From contig NW_024881282.1 in NCBI RefSeq assembly GCF_018691265.1, positions 55,095,727-55,159,726 on the forward strand: a DNA stretch of 64,000 nt, in the 5' to 3' direction. Origin of the DNA: Tyto alba. Taxonomy: Eukaryota; Chordata; Aves; Strigiformes; Tytonidae. Each line of letters starts with the position of its first letter. Position 1 is the first letter of the stretch. The notes under the pieces are model-generated. The model did not search any database. It had not been told where the DNA came from and was given only the letters and a program-made list of their open reading frames with translations. Below, piece by piece: positions 54,801 to 64,000 of the stretch. The position numbers and the translations under genes are program-made.

Positions 54801-55938
54801 GATTTATTGTCCAAAATAACCTCTTATTGGGACCTCTGGACTGCCTGAAAAAGTGTTTTGCCTAAGTATCAGCTACCTCCCACCAATACCTAAAAAAAAA
54901 TTTTCTGAAAGAATTAAGAAATCAAGCAGAATTTAACAGTTAGTCTTTGAGGTTGATAGACTCAAAACCTGCCAAAGCAGATTTGACAATACTTAAACAT
55001 GGCTTTATAGTTTAAAATCCTTTTTCATCAGTCTTGTTCTTTACTTGCTTGCTCACAAGAAAAAAGATATCAGAGAATTTATGTTCACTGTTCAATTCAG
55101 TCCCAAGAATAAGACTGTCTATATCTTAGCTGTCATACAGATGGCATGTATGAAACATGGCTCTTGGTCTAAAAGGAAAGTAAGATTTTATTTTAGGACA
55201 AATAGAAACAAGATATAAAACCTCTGTCTACAGAGGAATACCTGTGCCTGACTAATGAACTCTCATTGCTGTAATAATTTTCTGTCTTTAAGCTCCATCA
55301 TTTGATCTGAGAGGTCTCACCAAGGCAGTGGAAACTGACCAAATGTATTCCCAGTTCCACAAGATGTTACTTGGCCATTGCTTTGTTGGAAAATGTGACT
55401 CTCAGAAACTGTGAATTTAGGGCAAAACTGCAAAATAGAATTAAGTAGAGGAACACACAAAATGTCTTAAGGGGAAAATAAAAAGGAAGAGAATATAAAA
55501 TGCTTTAAAAGAGAAAGTAAACAGTGCTTTAATGGTGATGTGGCTACCAGTACTCTCTGATAAAGTATTATACAAAAAGATGCAAGCATTTGGGTAAATT
55601 CTTTAGGTAATAATGATAAAATCAGGTAGTAAATAACTTTAAATGCTTCAAAACCATGGGAAAACAAACAAACAAACTAACTAAACAAAAACTATGGTAT
55701 TTGCAAATTTCACAAATGTCTTACCTCCTGCATACATGACAGCCAACATTATTGATGATATCCAAGCTATCTCACTATATGATGTATGGAAGATTTCTTG
55801 TATTTCTTTGAAGAATACTGTGATGGCTTTGGGGAATGCATAGGAAAATCCAATGGAGATAAAAGCCCCGAAGACCACAACCCATCCCCAACCTCCATCT
55901 GGAGGTGGGTATTGTGGTGCTGCTGCTGGTGGTGGCAT
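26958..55938 (-). CDS. SLC16A7: Monocarboxylate transporter 2 (MCT2), join of 4 coding exons: 55938-55725, 32415-32272, 30634-29822, 27229-26958
   Basis: The spliced minus-strand reading frame gives 480 residues, close to the 478 of human MCT2. MCT2 is a major-facilitator plasma-membrane carrier that cotransports a proton with lactate, pyruvate or ketone bodies. Family knowledge: it has high affinity, is prominent in neurons and testis, and uses embigin as its accessory glycoprotein. Visible in the sequence: the MCT signature DGGWGW (residues 14-19) before helix 1; the helix-1 lysine of FPK (K37); the helix-5 signature around [16 protein letters not shown] (137-152); a charged central loop (about 198-232) between helices 6 and 7; the transport-essential helix-8 Asp/Arg pair in VDMFAR (D290, R294); [10 protein letters not shown] (352-361), whose Phe lines the substrate path in MCT1; and a hydrophilic C-tail ending ERETNI, as in human MCT2. 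The tail separates it from MCT1 and MCT4. Every junction keeps frame and no internal stop occurs, so the gene looks intact. Exact intron ends are read from GT-AG signals, not from transcripts. Confidence 0.97.
27230..29821 (-). other. SLC16A7: SLC16A7 intron between coding exons 3 and 4 (2592 bp)
   Basis: GT-AG intron, phase 1. The only item of note is a full match to the CTCF core at 28471-28484. A short CA run lies at about 28831-28843. Confidence 0.93.
28471..28484 (+). promoter_or_regulatory. CTCF core motif, full consensus match
   Basis: CCACTAGGTGGCAC fits all 14 positions of the CTCF core consensus (CCASYAGRKGGCRC as I recall it). It lies within the last coding intron. Binding cannot be judged from sequence alone. 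Confidence 0.5.
29822..30634 (-). CDS. SLC16A7: SLC16A7 third coding exon (813 nt, codons 120-391)
   Basis: The large central exon runs from an acceptor ending gttgtttag, through [20 protein letters not shown], to ...[15 protein letters not shown], with donor GGAG|GTAAGAA. It holds the rest of helix 4, helices 5-6, the lysine-rich cytoplasmic loop ([20 protein letters not shown], 202-221), and helices 7 to 11. Functional residues present: the helix-5 YF-K-RP-A-G-A-AG signature, D290 and R294 of helix 8, and F356. Phase is 1 at both ends, 271 codons long. No frameshift or stop interrupts it. Confidence 0.97.
30635..32271 (-). other. SLC16A7: SLC16A7 intron between coding exons 2 and 3 (1637 bp)
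   Basis: GT-AG intron, phase 1, with no embedded feature recognised. Confidence 0.93.
32272..32415 (-). CDS. SLC16A7: SLC16A7 second coding exon (144 nt, codons 72-119 plus one base)
   Basis: This exon has no long open frame of its own but is clear from protein similarity and splice sites. The acceptor ends ctaccaacag and the donor is GGAG|GTAAGAG. It translates to a segment starting [20 protein letters not shown] and ending [10 protein letters not shown], matching the end of helix 2, the helix 2-3 loop with the family NKYGSRP motif, and helices 3-4 of MCT2. It is exactly 48 codons with phase 1 at both ends. It lies 23.3 kb from the preceding coding exon and 1.6 kb from the next. Confidence 0.95.
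35202..35222. repeat. Poly(A) run (21 nt)
   Basis: Uninterrupted A tract in the large intron. Confidence 0.9.
37685..37707. repeat. Poly(A) run (23 nt)
   Basis: Uninterrupted A tract in the large intron. Confidence 0.9.
37947..38006. repeat. (TATACA)-like AT-rich microsatellite
   Basis: Alternating TATA, TACA and TACG words over about 60 bases. Confidence 0.85.
38498..38641. repeat. Polypyrimidine tract, about 144 nt
   Basis: C and T make up nearly every base, with only a handful of purines, in TTTTC, CTTCC and T-run words. The complementary strand is an equally long purine tract. Such tracts can form triplex DNA in principle. Confidence 0.92.
43076..43155. repeat. Polypurine (GGGAAG-type) tract, about 80 nt
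   Basis: Repeated GGGAAGAG and GGAAAGG words with only isolated T bases; a decayed simple repeat. Confidence 0.85.
45163..45223. repeat. Partial tandem duplication, period about 35-36 bp
   Basis: GCAATATGTT followed by TTGTCAGGTAAAT occurs twice (45163 and 45198 for the first word, 45175 and 45211 for the second), differing by a small indel. Confidence 0.75.
45930..45948 (-). promoter_or_regulatory. ZNF143/THAP11-type motif (extended SBS)
   Basis: On the minus strand the sequence reads AACTACAACTCCCAGAATG, which matches the long ZNF143 (Staf) motif ACTACAANTCCCAGNATGC, known from established work, except possibly at its last base. It lies in the large intron, about 10 kb downstream of the first coding exon in the direction of transcription. 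It could be a regulatory element or a remnant in an old repeat. Confidence 0.6.
46921..46937. repeat. Poly(T) run (17 nt)
   Basis: Uninterrupted T tract. Confidence 0.9.
48797..48825. repeat. Poly(A) run (29 nt)
   Basis: Longest homopolymer in the window, followed by a short CA stretch. Possibly a retroposon tail, but no body is recognised upstream. Confidence 0.92.
49839..49858. repeat. Poly(A) run (20 nt)
   Basis: Uninterrupted A tract. Confidence 0.9.
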
Positions 55939-55967
55939 CTTTGGTCTCTGGCTCTTCTCCAACTAGG
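55725..55967 (-). CDS. SLC16A7: SLC16A7 first coding exon (29 nt 5' UTR plus codons 1-71 and one base of codon 72)
   Basis: The exon opens after a pyrimidine-rich acceptor ending ttttcag (AG at 55969-55968) and closes at GGAG|GTAAGAC. I place the start at the ATG at 55938-55936, which begins [19 protein letters not shown] and aligns with the N-terminus of human MCT2. An in-frame TAG at 55965-55963 lies inside the exon, so no longer N-terminus can come from it, and A at -3 is a fair initiation context. It encodes the cytoplasmic proline-rich N-terminus, helix 1 with the conserved DGGWGW and K37, and the start of helix 2 ([18 protein letters not shown]). The acceptor upstream of the ATG shows that at least one noncoding exon lies further upstream. 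Confidence 0.96.
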
Positions 55968-58900
55968 CTGAAAAAGAAAAGAAGAAACAAGGTTGCCAAA
56001 CTGCAGTATTCAGTCATCATCTTCAGGGATTATAAAGAATCCTCAGAGCAGAGACCAATTTCCAGCTTTCATGGGACCATGGAACATGAGTATCTGGTTT
56101 TAGAAGCAAAATCTGTTCTGCAAAAAAACTTGAGGCAAGAATATTTGCAATACCCTACTCAGTATGTGGCAACTGTTACAAATTACTGATCTCAGTCACT
56201 GAAGTTGTATTTGCAATTAAACACTTATTGGAAAGTGATGTGTTTGTATGGGTTAATTTACATATCTCTACTATCTATGGTGTGGATTTAAAAAGAAAAA
56301 AAAAAAAAAGAAGGAAATTGGATTTACAGGAAACAATGGAAAAAAGTTACAGTAAATTATCACTAAATTCCATTGTGTTAGCAAGATTTACTGGTACCTC
56401 AACAAAAGCATCAGCAACAACAGCAAGGAATTAATTCATTACACAGTGTTTTGTCATATGCTATCATTATCCAATTTTTGACTGTTGTTGATATCTCTTG
56501 CTTATCTCATGAGAACATATAAAAAGAGGATTCTCCACAGAGATTTAAAATTCCCTGTGTATTGATAAAATAAAACCAAATTATTACAATTCTATATTGT
56601 ACTCTTATTTTTTAAATTTTCATCTTCATATTAGTTGATGTTGACATTACTTGCAGGAACAAGGTGGAGCTTGATGGTACTACTTTTGCTCTGTTTCCAC
56701 ATGTCAGAAGACATCAGGAAGTCTTTAATAACCTCACAAACTTTCCACAGATATTCTCTAATTTAGAATTTACCATAATAGATACCACCAGGGCGATATC
56801 TTACAGAGGTTCTGAGAGGTGCAACCAACACATTCAGTCAGCTCAAAAAATCATAGGTAATCCACATAAAATTCCTAAGGCCTGAAATAAATTTCATACT
56901 GTTATTATCGTACTGATATCTAAAAGCCTAAGCTTTCTACATTCTGCATAACCTTTTTAGAAAACACCTAGTAGTGAGAATCCATTTTGTAATACTGAGA
57001 TTTTTCCACTATCAAATCCCTTTATTATTAAACACATAGCTGGAGTCCACTGTGTTTTCTTCTGTGTAATCCAGCCTACACAGACAGCATGAACTGAAAA
57101 TTCCTCCTTCCTCCCTGTTTCTTTCTTGGGCATTTAGGCAACTTATTACTCTTGATTGGTCTCCTGCCATACCAGTAGCAAAAGCTGTGGATGATAACAG
57201 TGTGTAGGTTGCTGTTATGCTTATGATTACCAGCAAATCTCTATGTGATTTCTTCTGTGCCACTTATGGCATATTCCAATTTCTCGCAACAAACTGCATT
57301 AGCAGTGGGAGTGATATGATTACCTTAACAAAAACTAAAAACTGAACTGTGTCAGTTTATATTAATCTCTCAGGATAGCGCCTGGAGTACTTTCAGGGTA
57401 AATGCCATGTAGCACTGCATGCAATGTATGCCACAAAACTAGCGAAGTGTTGCTTTTAAGATTATCTATCATTAGGCTAGCTCTGTGATAGAAACCCACT
57501 GTACTTCTGATTCTCCACTTTACTGAAGCTGATTGTAGACATCACCCTGACACTGGCAGACCTCCAGGGGGAGGCTAAATCAACCACTAAATATCTGGCT
57601 TTTATGCAAGGTTGCAAAAGACCAGGTAGTTCAGCTTCTGCATCATATACAGATCTTCTGCTGGCAGCTGTACACAGAGAACATAAAGATTTTTATATAA
57701 AATATAAAAATATTTTTATATAATTCTTTTTATATGCATGTCCAGAAAGAATCTCAGGCATGCACTTTGTTTCTGCTTATCCTAGTCTCAGTTTAATATT
57801 AGTCCATTGACATACATCAGCGAGGAAAACCTGGGCCTGCTACTGGAAGTTGGATAAGTAGAGACAATTCTGGTCAATGAGACTTAACTTTGGCAAAGCA
57901 GTTAAATACCAGTTTGTTTTTGCTGAATCAGGACCCATTTAGAAGGAGAGCATCTCAGAGATACCACTGTAACTTATAAGACACAGAGCAATGATCGATC
58001 ACCTTCAAAAGCACAAAACCTCAAACTGGCATGAAAAGCAGAACTCTGTGAATTGAATGACAGTAAACAACAGTTTGCTATCTGTCCCAGAAAGCTCTGC
58101 TCAACTGAGAAAACTTTTGTTTATTTCCTAAAAAAGGTTAACTATTGTTTTCTTACACTTCAAAGGTTTGAGCGTATTTATTTTCGTATTTCATACTCAT
58201 ATGACAACAGTTCTATCTCTGTTATCAATTTTAATAATGTCACACAAGATCAAGGCATTGCTCTCCATAAAAATGGAAAGGGATTATCAATTTATTGAGG
58301 AAGCACTCCTTTTCCTAAAGATAATACACAGCCACTTTGAAAAATCACTGCCACCACCTTGGTCAGGAGAATGCTGAAGGTTCCTGAATGTCACTAAGGC
58401 ATCAGCGCTTTGGAAAGATCCTGTTATATCCACTCCTTTAGGGCAACAGAACAGGCTCTGACAGTTCAGTGCTCTCCTCTCTTCAAAAGCTTCAGAATAA
58501 AGTAAGGGGGCATTAAGGAGACGAGCAAAGGGGCTTTGGCTGCTCCTATGCCCCAGCCTAGAGGCAAACTGCTGCAAAGCCCACTGCATGGCCAGCTTGC
58601 AGCACTGCTGCAGCAAAGGCTGTCTGCTAACCTACGCTAGATGTTACACTGTCACAAAGAAGAGCCTGGATCATTGTATCTCACACCTCCTTTTATCCCA
58701 CAGAGTAGAGTTAATAATAGTCTCCCTGATGTTCTGATTGTGATAGCCAATTTTGGCTCCAGTTAATAAAAGATGAAGAGGAAAAAAACAATAAATACAT
58801 GTTTGCACCAAGAGGAAAAAAGTATTCATTTTGTTAGAAACATTAAATCCAACATCTCCAACATCCCATACCTGCTCAGGAGTTAGAGCAACTTTCCCCT

Positions 58901-59253
58901 GTAAAATCTGCACTTCATATCTCTGCAACTGAACTCCTCCCAAAGAAGTCTAGTACATTAATACACCTAGCTCTAATCTAAGTCTAACTAGTAGGATTTG
59001 GATATTATAGGTAGTATACAGACAAGTGCAAAATCCACTAGGAACCAAAACAAAACAACTTTTTATATGGGTGGATATCAATGCTGACAAGGGAAGAGGC
59101 AGAAGAGGGAGGAATGAAGCAGTGGCAAGCAAAATGCCTTTTCAGAGCTCTCAGAGCTTATTATGGGCTGTGAAGAATAAAAAGAAATATGTTAGAAAGC
59201 GTAAAACCAGGCATGTGAGATGATGTTCGTGTGAAGGACATGGTATCGGACAG

Positions 59254-59276
59254 AAAAAAAAAAAAAAAAAAAAAAA
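59254..59276. repeat. Poly(A) run (23 nt)
   Basis: Uninterrupted A tract. Confidence 0.9.
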
Positions 59277-59760
59277 GGCAGTACTTGAGTAAATAAAGGT
59301 CACAAGCAGTGTTTAGTCAGTCATGAATTCCATCATGTGCTTAAAGCTAGCAAGCGAGCACTGCTCATACCTGTGCTTTTATAGGCAAGCAGTGGGTAAG
59401 GAACGCTGCCCGCCCTTCACCCAGGGAAGCAGCAGGGGAATAGTGACTGCAGCAGTCCTGAGTGAAGCCATCAATCTCCCTTCTCTCTGTCAGATACAGA
59501 GAGGTTGCGGTTGCTCAGCCTTTCCATACCCTGAGTCAGACTGTGCACAAGGATTTTATCCTAAACTCCTTCTAGTTCTCCTGTATAAATCTCATTTATG
59601 TAAGCAGTGAATAAGAACATAGCTTACTGTAGTAAGAGCTGCATGTGTCTACTAACAAATAATAGGAGAGAAACAAGGTAAGAAAACATGTGATATGCAA
59701 CATTTTATATTATATAGGTCTCAGCACGTTTGAACTTAATAAAACAAATGAGAACTAGTG

Positions 59761-59844
59761 AATGAAAGAGAGAAAGGGAGAAAGGGAGGAAAGGAGAGAA
59801 GGAAAAAGAAAGGAAAGGAAAAGAGGGGAAAAAAGAGAGAAAAC
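59761..59844. repeat. Polypurine (GAAAGG-type) tract, about 84 nt
   Basis: Nearly pure A and G in GAAAGGGAG and GGAAAGGAA words. It has the opposite strand bias to the tract at 38498-38641. Confidence 0.9.
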
Positions 59845-60814
59845 AGCAAGCAAGCAATAAGGTCAAACTAAGAGCAAATGGTACAGATAAATAATGTATC
59901 TTGATATCATGCACCTTAGACTTCAGTCGGTCATGATCAACCTGTTCAGATTGCTCTTGCACCAATGCTTCATTAATATTCTGCAGTTGCCAGCTGCCAG
60001 AATCAGCTATCAATACAACAGCTTATCAAAGACTCTTCTGAGAAGGGGTTATGTTGTTCTCTTGTTTACAGAGACTCTGATTTTACTGGGAGTTTGTTTT
60101 GTTTTCCTGAAACATTAGACTAACTGTTTGCTCTTCTGCTTGTATTTTGTCTGTCTTGTCCTCAATGTGCCCCAATCACCACTTGACTCAGCAGCCATTT
60201 GTCCCACACTAAAAGAGCTGGTATGTGAAAAATCTGTCCCCAGTTGCCGTAGGATAGTAGGAGTATTTGGCATGTGTGTACTGCATTCCAATTCCACACA
60301 GTAAACCAAGGACCACAAAAAGCTTTGCAAACTTGAGCAAATTCATTCTTAATCTCTGACTTCTCCATGGGGTGATTGAGAAGTATCATCTACTTCCAGA
60401 CATGTGAAACAAATATAATAACAGGCTAAATAACCTAAGTCTTGTCCCAAATCAGTGGCAGAGCTAAGATGTGGACAAATGTCCAAGTAAACTGTTAATT
60501 ATGACAGATTTTTAAACACGTGTGTTTTAAAAGCTTATTAAGTAGCAAATGCAGATTAATTGTACTGCTTACTACTTCAGTTAGGAGCACAAGTGGGCTA
60601 CAATGTTTGTTTTATAGGTTTGAATAGTCTGCTGCTCTAACTTACCCCTAACAAATGTTAATTACATCTCTGTATTTGAAATAAATGACTTTGTGGTAGC
60701 ATTAGTAAAATATTGATCTATACAGAAATTATATTCTTATAAAAGATCCCTGATTAAAAGCTGTAAAAAATTCAATTTTCTTATTTTTATTAACAGCTCT
60801 TTAATGAGTTCCAA

Positions 60815-60843
60815 GCAGGATGGCAGGATGGCAGGATAGCAGG
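60815..60843. repeat. Short tandem repeat of GCAGGATG, about 3.5 units
   Basis: Three to four copies of an 8-bp unit, the last with a base change. Confidence 0.85.
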
Positions 60844-63800
60844 TATCACCCCATCAAATGGTATTGCCTCACCAACTTCTACAAGCTATGGTCATTATCT
60901 TGTAAACAATATTCAGTATTTGAAGAAAAAATATTTTGTTAGTTTTGTGAGAAGGTTTTGCTCTGACTTGGGATTTTTTTGTGGAGAAAGGGAGGATGTG
61001 GTGAGACTCTGACTGAAGGGATCAAGAGACCTTGTTCTCTTCTTTCAGCTGTAACTACTTAGTTCTGGAGGCAAAGTAGCTCCTAATGAGCTGAGGTACA
61101 CAGCCTGGTTAATTGTCCTGAAAGAGGAAAATAGTCTTCATTTTGTCTGAATGTCTGTATTCAGAGACTGAGGTGTATGTGATAAATGAAACCCCCATAG
61201 ATGAAAGATACACTCAGAATCTGACTTTACTGCCTTTTTTTCACTATGGTCTAACCAGCAGGACAAGTACAACCTGTGCAACACCAAAACGGCCAAAATG
61301 TGCCCAGGCTATCTAGCATTTTAGAAAGCTGATCATTTTTGTAAAGTTTCTACAACAGGCTTGACTCAAAGGGCCATCCCTGTGAATGTTTTCCAGAGTT
61401 TTATGTGATCATAAAATAAATTATATATCTATATCTATATATTAAATTGTATTTATGAGGCTTATGTTAGGATTTACTATTTTTGCAAAAAGTCTAAGCA
61501 AGTCTTTGAATAAAACACAAAAAATCACCAGGCTTACTTAAAGCCTATTTCACTTCAGTTTCTAATAGCACAATATCCAACAACATTAAAATATATTACT
61601 ACAGGTATTTTAAGTATAAAACTACATCTTAGTGAGAAAAAAAATATATTTTGTTTTAATTAAAGAGAAGATGAAGGACTCAGTTCTAGATATTCACATC
61701 TATGAAACAAACATGGAATTATTCAACTCATCCGTAATTTACAGTTAAGAATCAATATTGTCAACCCACTGAAGCAGTACCAAGACAAGTATGTGCTTGA
61801 AGACAGTGTGGGAAAGTAATAGTCCCTCACATATCTAAATCAGGCATAATAATACCATTCTTCCAAATGCTTCAGAGGTTGGCAGAGGCAGGCTCCGTGG
61901 AGGGAAGAAGAAGGGAGGGAAAGTCACATGTTATAAGATAAAAATAAATTAACAATCCCAATAACTTACTTTCTTCTTAGGGTCTGGCACTGTAATGGGC
62001 TGGATCTTAATAACAGCATCAGCTGAGCAGATAATTGGATGTAAAAGCAAAAACTGTTTCCTGAGTTAAACAAGGATGGTTGCAGATGTGAGTTCCTGAT
62101 GGCTGTGGGAATAATGAAAGGTCTAATTCACTTTTACAAAGAAAACTGGGATAAAGGCATATGTCGTAATTCCTCCTTCCTGTTTGAGGTTTCAAACTAG
62201 GATTACTGAGACAGAAGTGAGCCCTGTAAGATATTGCTCTATAAAAAGCAAAAATTATGCTATGAGAGTGTAATTAAAATCCTATTTGCACTACGGTCTT
62301 ATTTCATCATGGTTTAAACAGAGGCTGAGACCAAAAGCTATTACTATGTCAGTCACTAAAGTCAGTTTTTTACAGAACTGGAACAGCCATCTGTAAAAAT
62401 TACATTGAAACTATATTGGAATTGTTATGCCATTGAGATCAGATTTTGAGCACTGCTGAGTCAGTAGTGAGACGAGTAACATAATATTAACACAGCATTT
62501 ATAACTCAGTAAAGTTTTGTTGTGGGGTTGTTGGGTGTTTTTTGGTGTTTTATTTTTTTTAACCTCATATATTGTACTGCTACATTCTCCTGGGAAACCA
62601 TAACCTGTATTCACAATCACAGTCATGGGTTGGCCTTCCATTCATCATGTCACCTGTTATTACCTTTTTTCATTGACATTAAGGAAAACCTAAATGACTG
62701 TCTTACTCTGGATGACTAAATGCCTAGATGACTAAAGTTAAGTGAAATGAATTCCAACCAAAGTGATTGCAATTCTGTTTTAATTACTTCAAAAAAGCAG
62801 TCAATAGAGTATCTAGCCTAAAGACGCTGGCACTCCACCCAAATTGAAGTGCACTGAAATGAAATGTTGATGACTAAATTGAAAATTCTGGTGAACCAGT
62901 CTGAAGAATTAATCAGTTTTAACAATAAGTTGATTGAGGTTGATTAAAAATTCTGCATACCTGGAAAAAAATAAACCATCAAACTAATCAATCTTTCAAG
63001 AAAACTCAAACCAAAACTTTGTTGTGCCATTAAAAATTAGTTTTAATAAGCTAAATCTGTCTTTTAGAACTCAAAGTGCTGGCTCTCCACACTGCAACAA
63101 TATTGATCCACTTACTAATTAATTTCTAACCACTCATACCAGCCTCTAAACTCTAGTACTACTGCTTCCTATTTAACCATGGTAGTTATAATTTTTACAA
63201 TGTGTTGTATAAGCTTACTATCTTAACTCTGTATAGACCAATTTTTAATGATTTTTGGTAATATAAGCCTTTTCAATACATCAGCACACTCGTATCTTTA
63301 AAATTGACATTAAGTGAGTGTTATAAAACAGAATACCCAGAATAGCAGAAGTCATGTAAATTTGTAGCTATATGTTTGATACATATTTTTAAGAGTTCTG
63401 ATGTTTAGAAGATGAGAAGTTATATTTTCATTTATTTGTAATATTTTATACATGGAAGAATTAAAATTTCAAGTCAGTGTTAATGGAATTGTCTACACAG
63501 CTGCTGCACATTGCTTGAAAAATAAATAGCATAATCTTTCTAAATCATCAGGTTTTCCATTATCAATAATAACAGATATCCATTTTAATATCATTCTCTC
63601 AATATTAATCTGCAGAAAAAAAAAATATCAATGATAGGAAAAGCTAGTGTATTCTTAGGCTGTGATATTAGGTAAGGTTTAAAAAAAAAAAATCGTATTT
63701 TTTTACAGAAACACGTAATTTGAAAGTGGAAATATTTAAATCGTTTATTGCTGAAAAAATATTCACATCCATCAGCTTAATATCTGACATTATGAAGATG

Positions 63801-64000
63801 CAATAAATTTCAATTCAAATTCTGCTAACATTAATTTCTGTAAACTTTATCAAAGTTACGCTGTGCTCTTCAGATTAGAATCCAACCCCTGGCTGTCTTC
63901 TCTACCTCAATATTGTGTCCCGGTGTACTTTCTGTCCTACCACTCACCTAAATCTTGTCCTGAAAGCATCATCTCACACATACTGGGAAAATATTTTTCT

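Larger units (their letters stand above)
32416..55724 (-). other. SLC16A7: SLC16A7 intron between coding exons 1 and 2 (23309 bp)
   Basis: GT-AG intron, phase 1. A long intron after the first coding exon is expected for this gene. No nested gene is supported. It contains A runs at 35202-35222, 37685-37707, 48797-48825 and 49839-49858, a T run at 46921-46937, a TATACA microsatellite at 37947-38006, a polypyrimidine tract at 38498-38641, a polypurine tract at 43076-43155, a ZNF143-like motif at 45930-45948 and a partial tandem duplication at 45163-45223. Confidence 0.92.
55968..64000 (-). other. SLC16A7: Upstream noncoding part of SLC16A7 (5' UTR intron), no gene seen
   Basis: The acceptor at 55969-55968 shows that this DNA is at least partly an intron separating an unseen 5' UTR exon from the first coding exon. 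I find no CpG-rich promoter, no convincing noncoding exon and no other gene. It contains an AT palindrome at 57702-57721, an A run at 59254-59276, a polypurine tract at 59761-59844 and a short 8-bp tandem repeat at 60815-60843. Confidence 0.7.

Noticed and set aside
26958..55938. SLC16A1 (MCT1) or SLC16A3 as the identity of the transporter
   Set aside because: Central loop and C-terminal ERETNI match MCT2; MCT1 and MCT4 tails are different.
55936..55962. Longer SLC16A7 N-terminus starting at a TTG (55962)
   Set aside because: TTG is not a normal vertebrate start; an in-frame TAG lies directly upstream, and the ATG at 55938 aligns with the family N-terminus.
1..64000. CRISPR arrays, bacterial operons, tRNA or rRNA genes
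   Set aside because: No regularly spaced direct repeats, cloverleaf or rRNA-like segments were seen; gene structure is that of a vertebrate.
1..64000. CR1 LINE copies, expected in birds
   Set aside because: I looked for the typical ATTCTATG-type 3' repeat ends and found only isolated, unrepeated matches such as near 45261.

Overview
This is eukaryotic, almost certainly avian, nuclear DNA: AT-rich, gene-poor, with long introns, GT-AG splice sites, many mono- and dinucleotide runs, and two LTR segments of a type I recognise from bird genomes. The bird call rests on memory of those LTR families and on the transporter sequence. No bacterial, organellar or CRISPR features are visible.

The only protein-coding gene I can support is SLC16A7 (monocarboxylate transporter 2, MCT2) on the minus strand. 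Four coding exons can be placed to the base from reading frame, splice signals and similarity to the known protein: 55938-55725, 32415-32272, 30634-29822 and 27229-26958. Joined, they give 1443 nt, a 480-residue, 12-helix proton-coupled lactate/pyruvate/ketone-body carrier (human MCT2 has 478 residues). All three coding introns are phase 1, and all three donors read GGAG|GTAAG. The first coding exon carries 29 nt of 5' UTR behind an upstream splice acceptor. Transcription therefore starts in one or more noncoding exons at higher coordinates, which I could not identify; they may lie beyond 64000.

Layout. 1-26957 is the 3' flank and 3' UTR of SLC16A7. It contains an old LTR fragment (1310-1842), a GC- and CA-rich decayed repeat-like block (3386-4740), a complete solo LTR with 5-bp target duplications in minus orientation (11855-12924), a perfect 15-bp stem-loop (16080-16114) and CTCF-like motifs. 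26958-55967 is the coding part of SLC16A7, including a 23.3-kb first coding intron with a ZNF143-type motif, a long polypyrimidine tract and microsatellites. 55968-64000 is the upstream noncoding part of the gene, with a polypurine tract and no visible gene. I found no clear new biological system. The best leads are the splice-junction regularity of SLC16A7, the intact solo LTR with its unusually long presumed transcribed part, and the ZNF143- and CTCF-type motifs.
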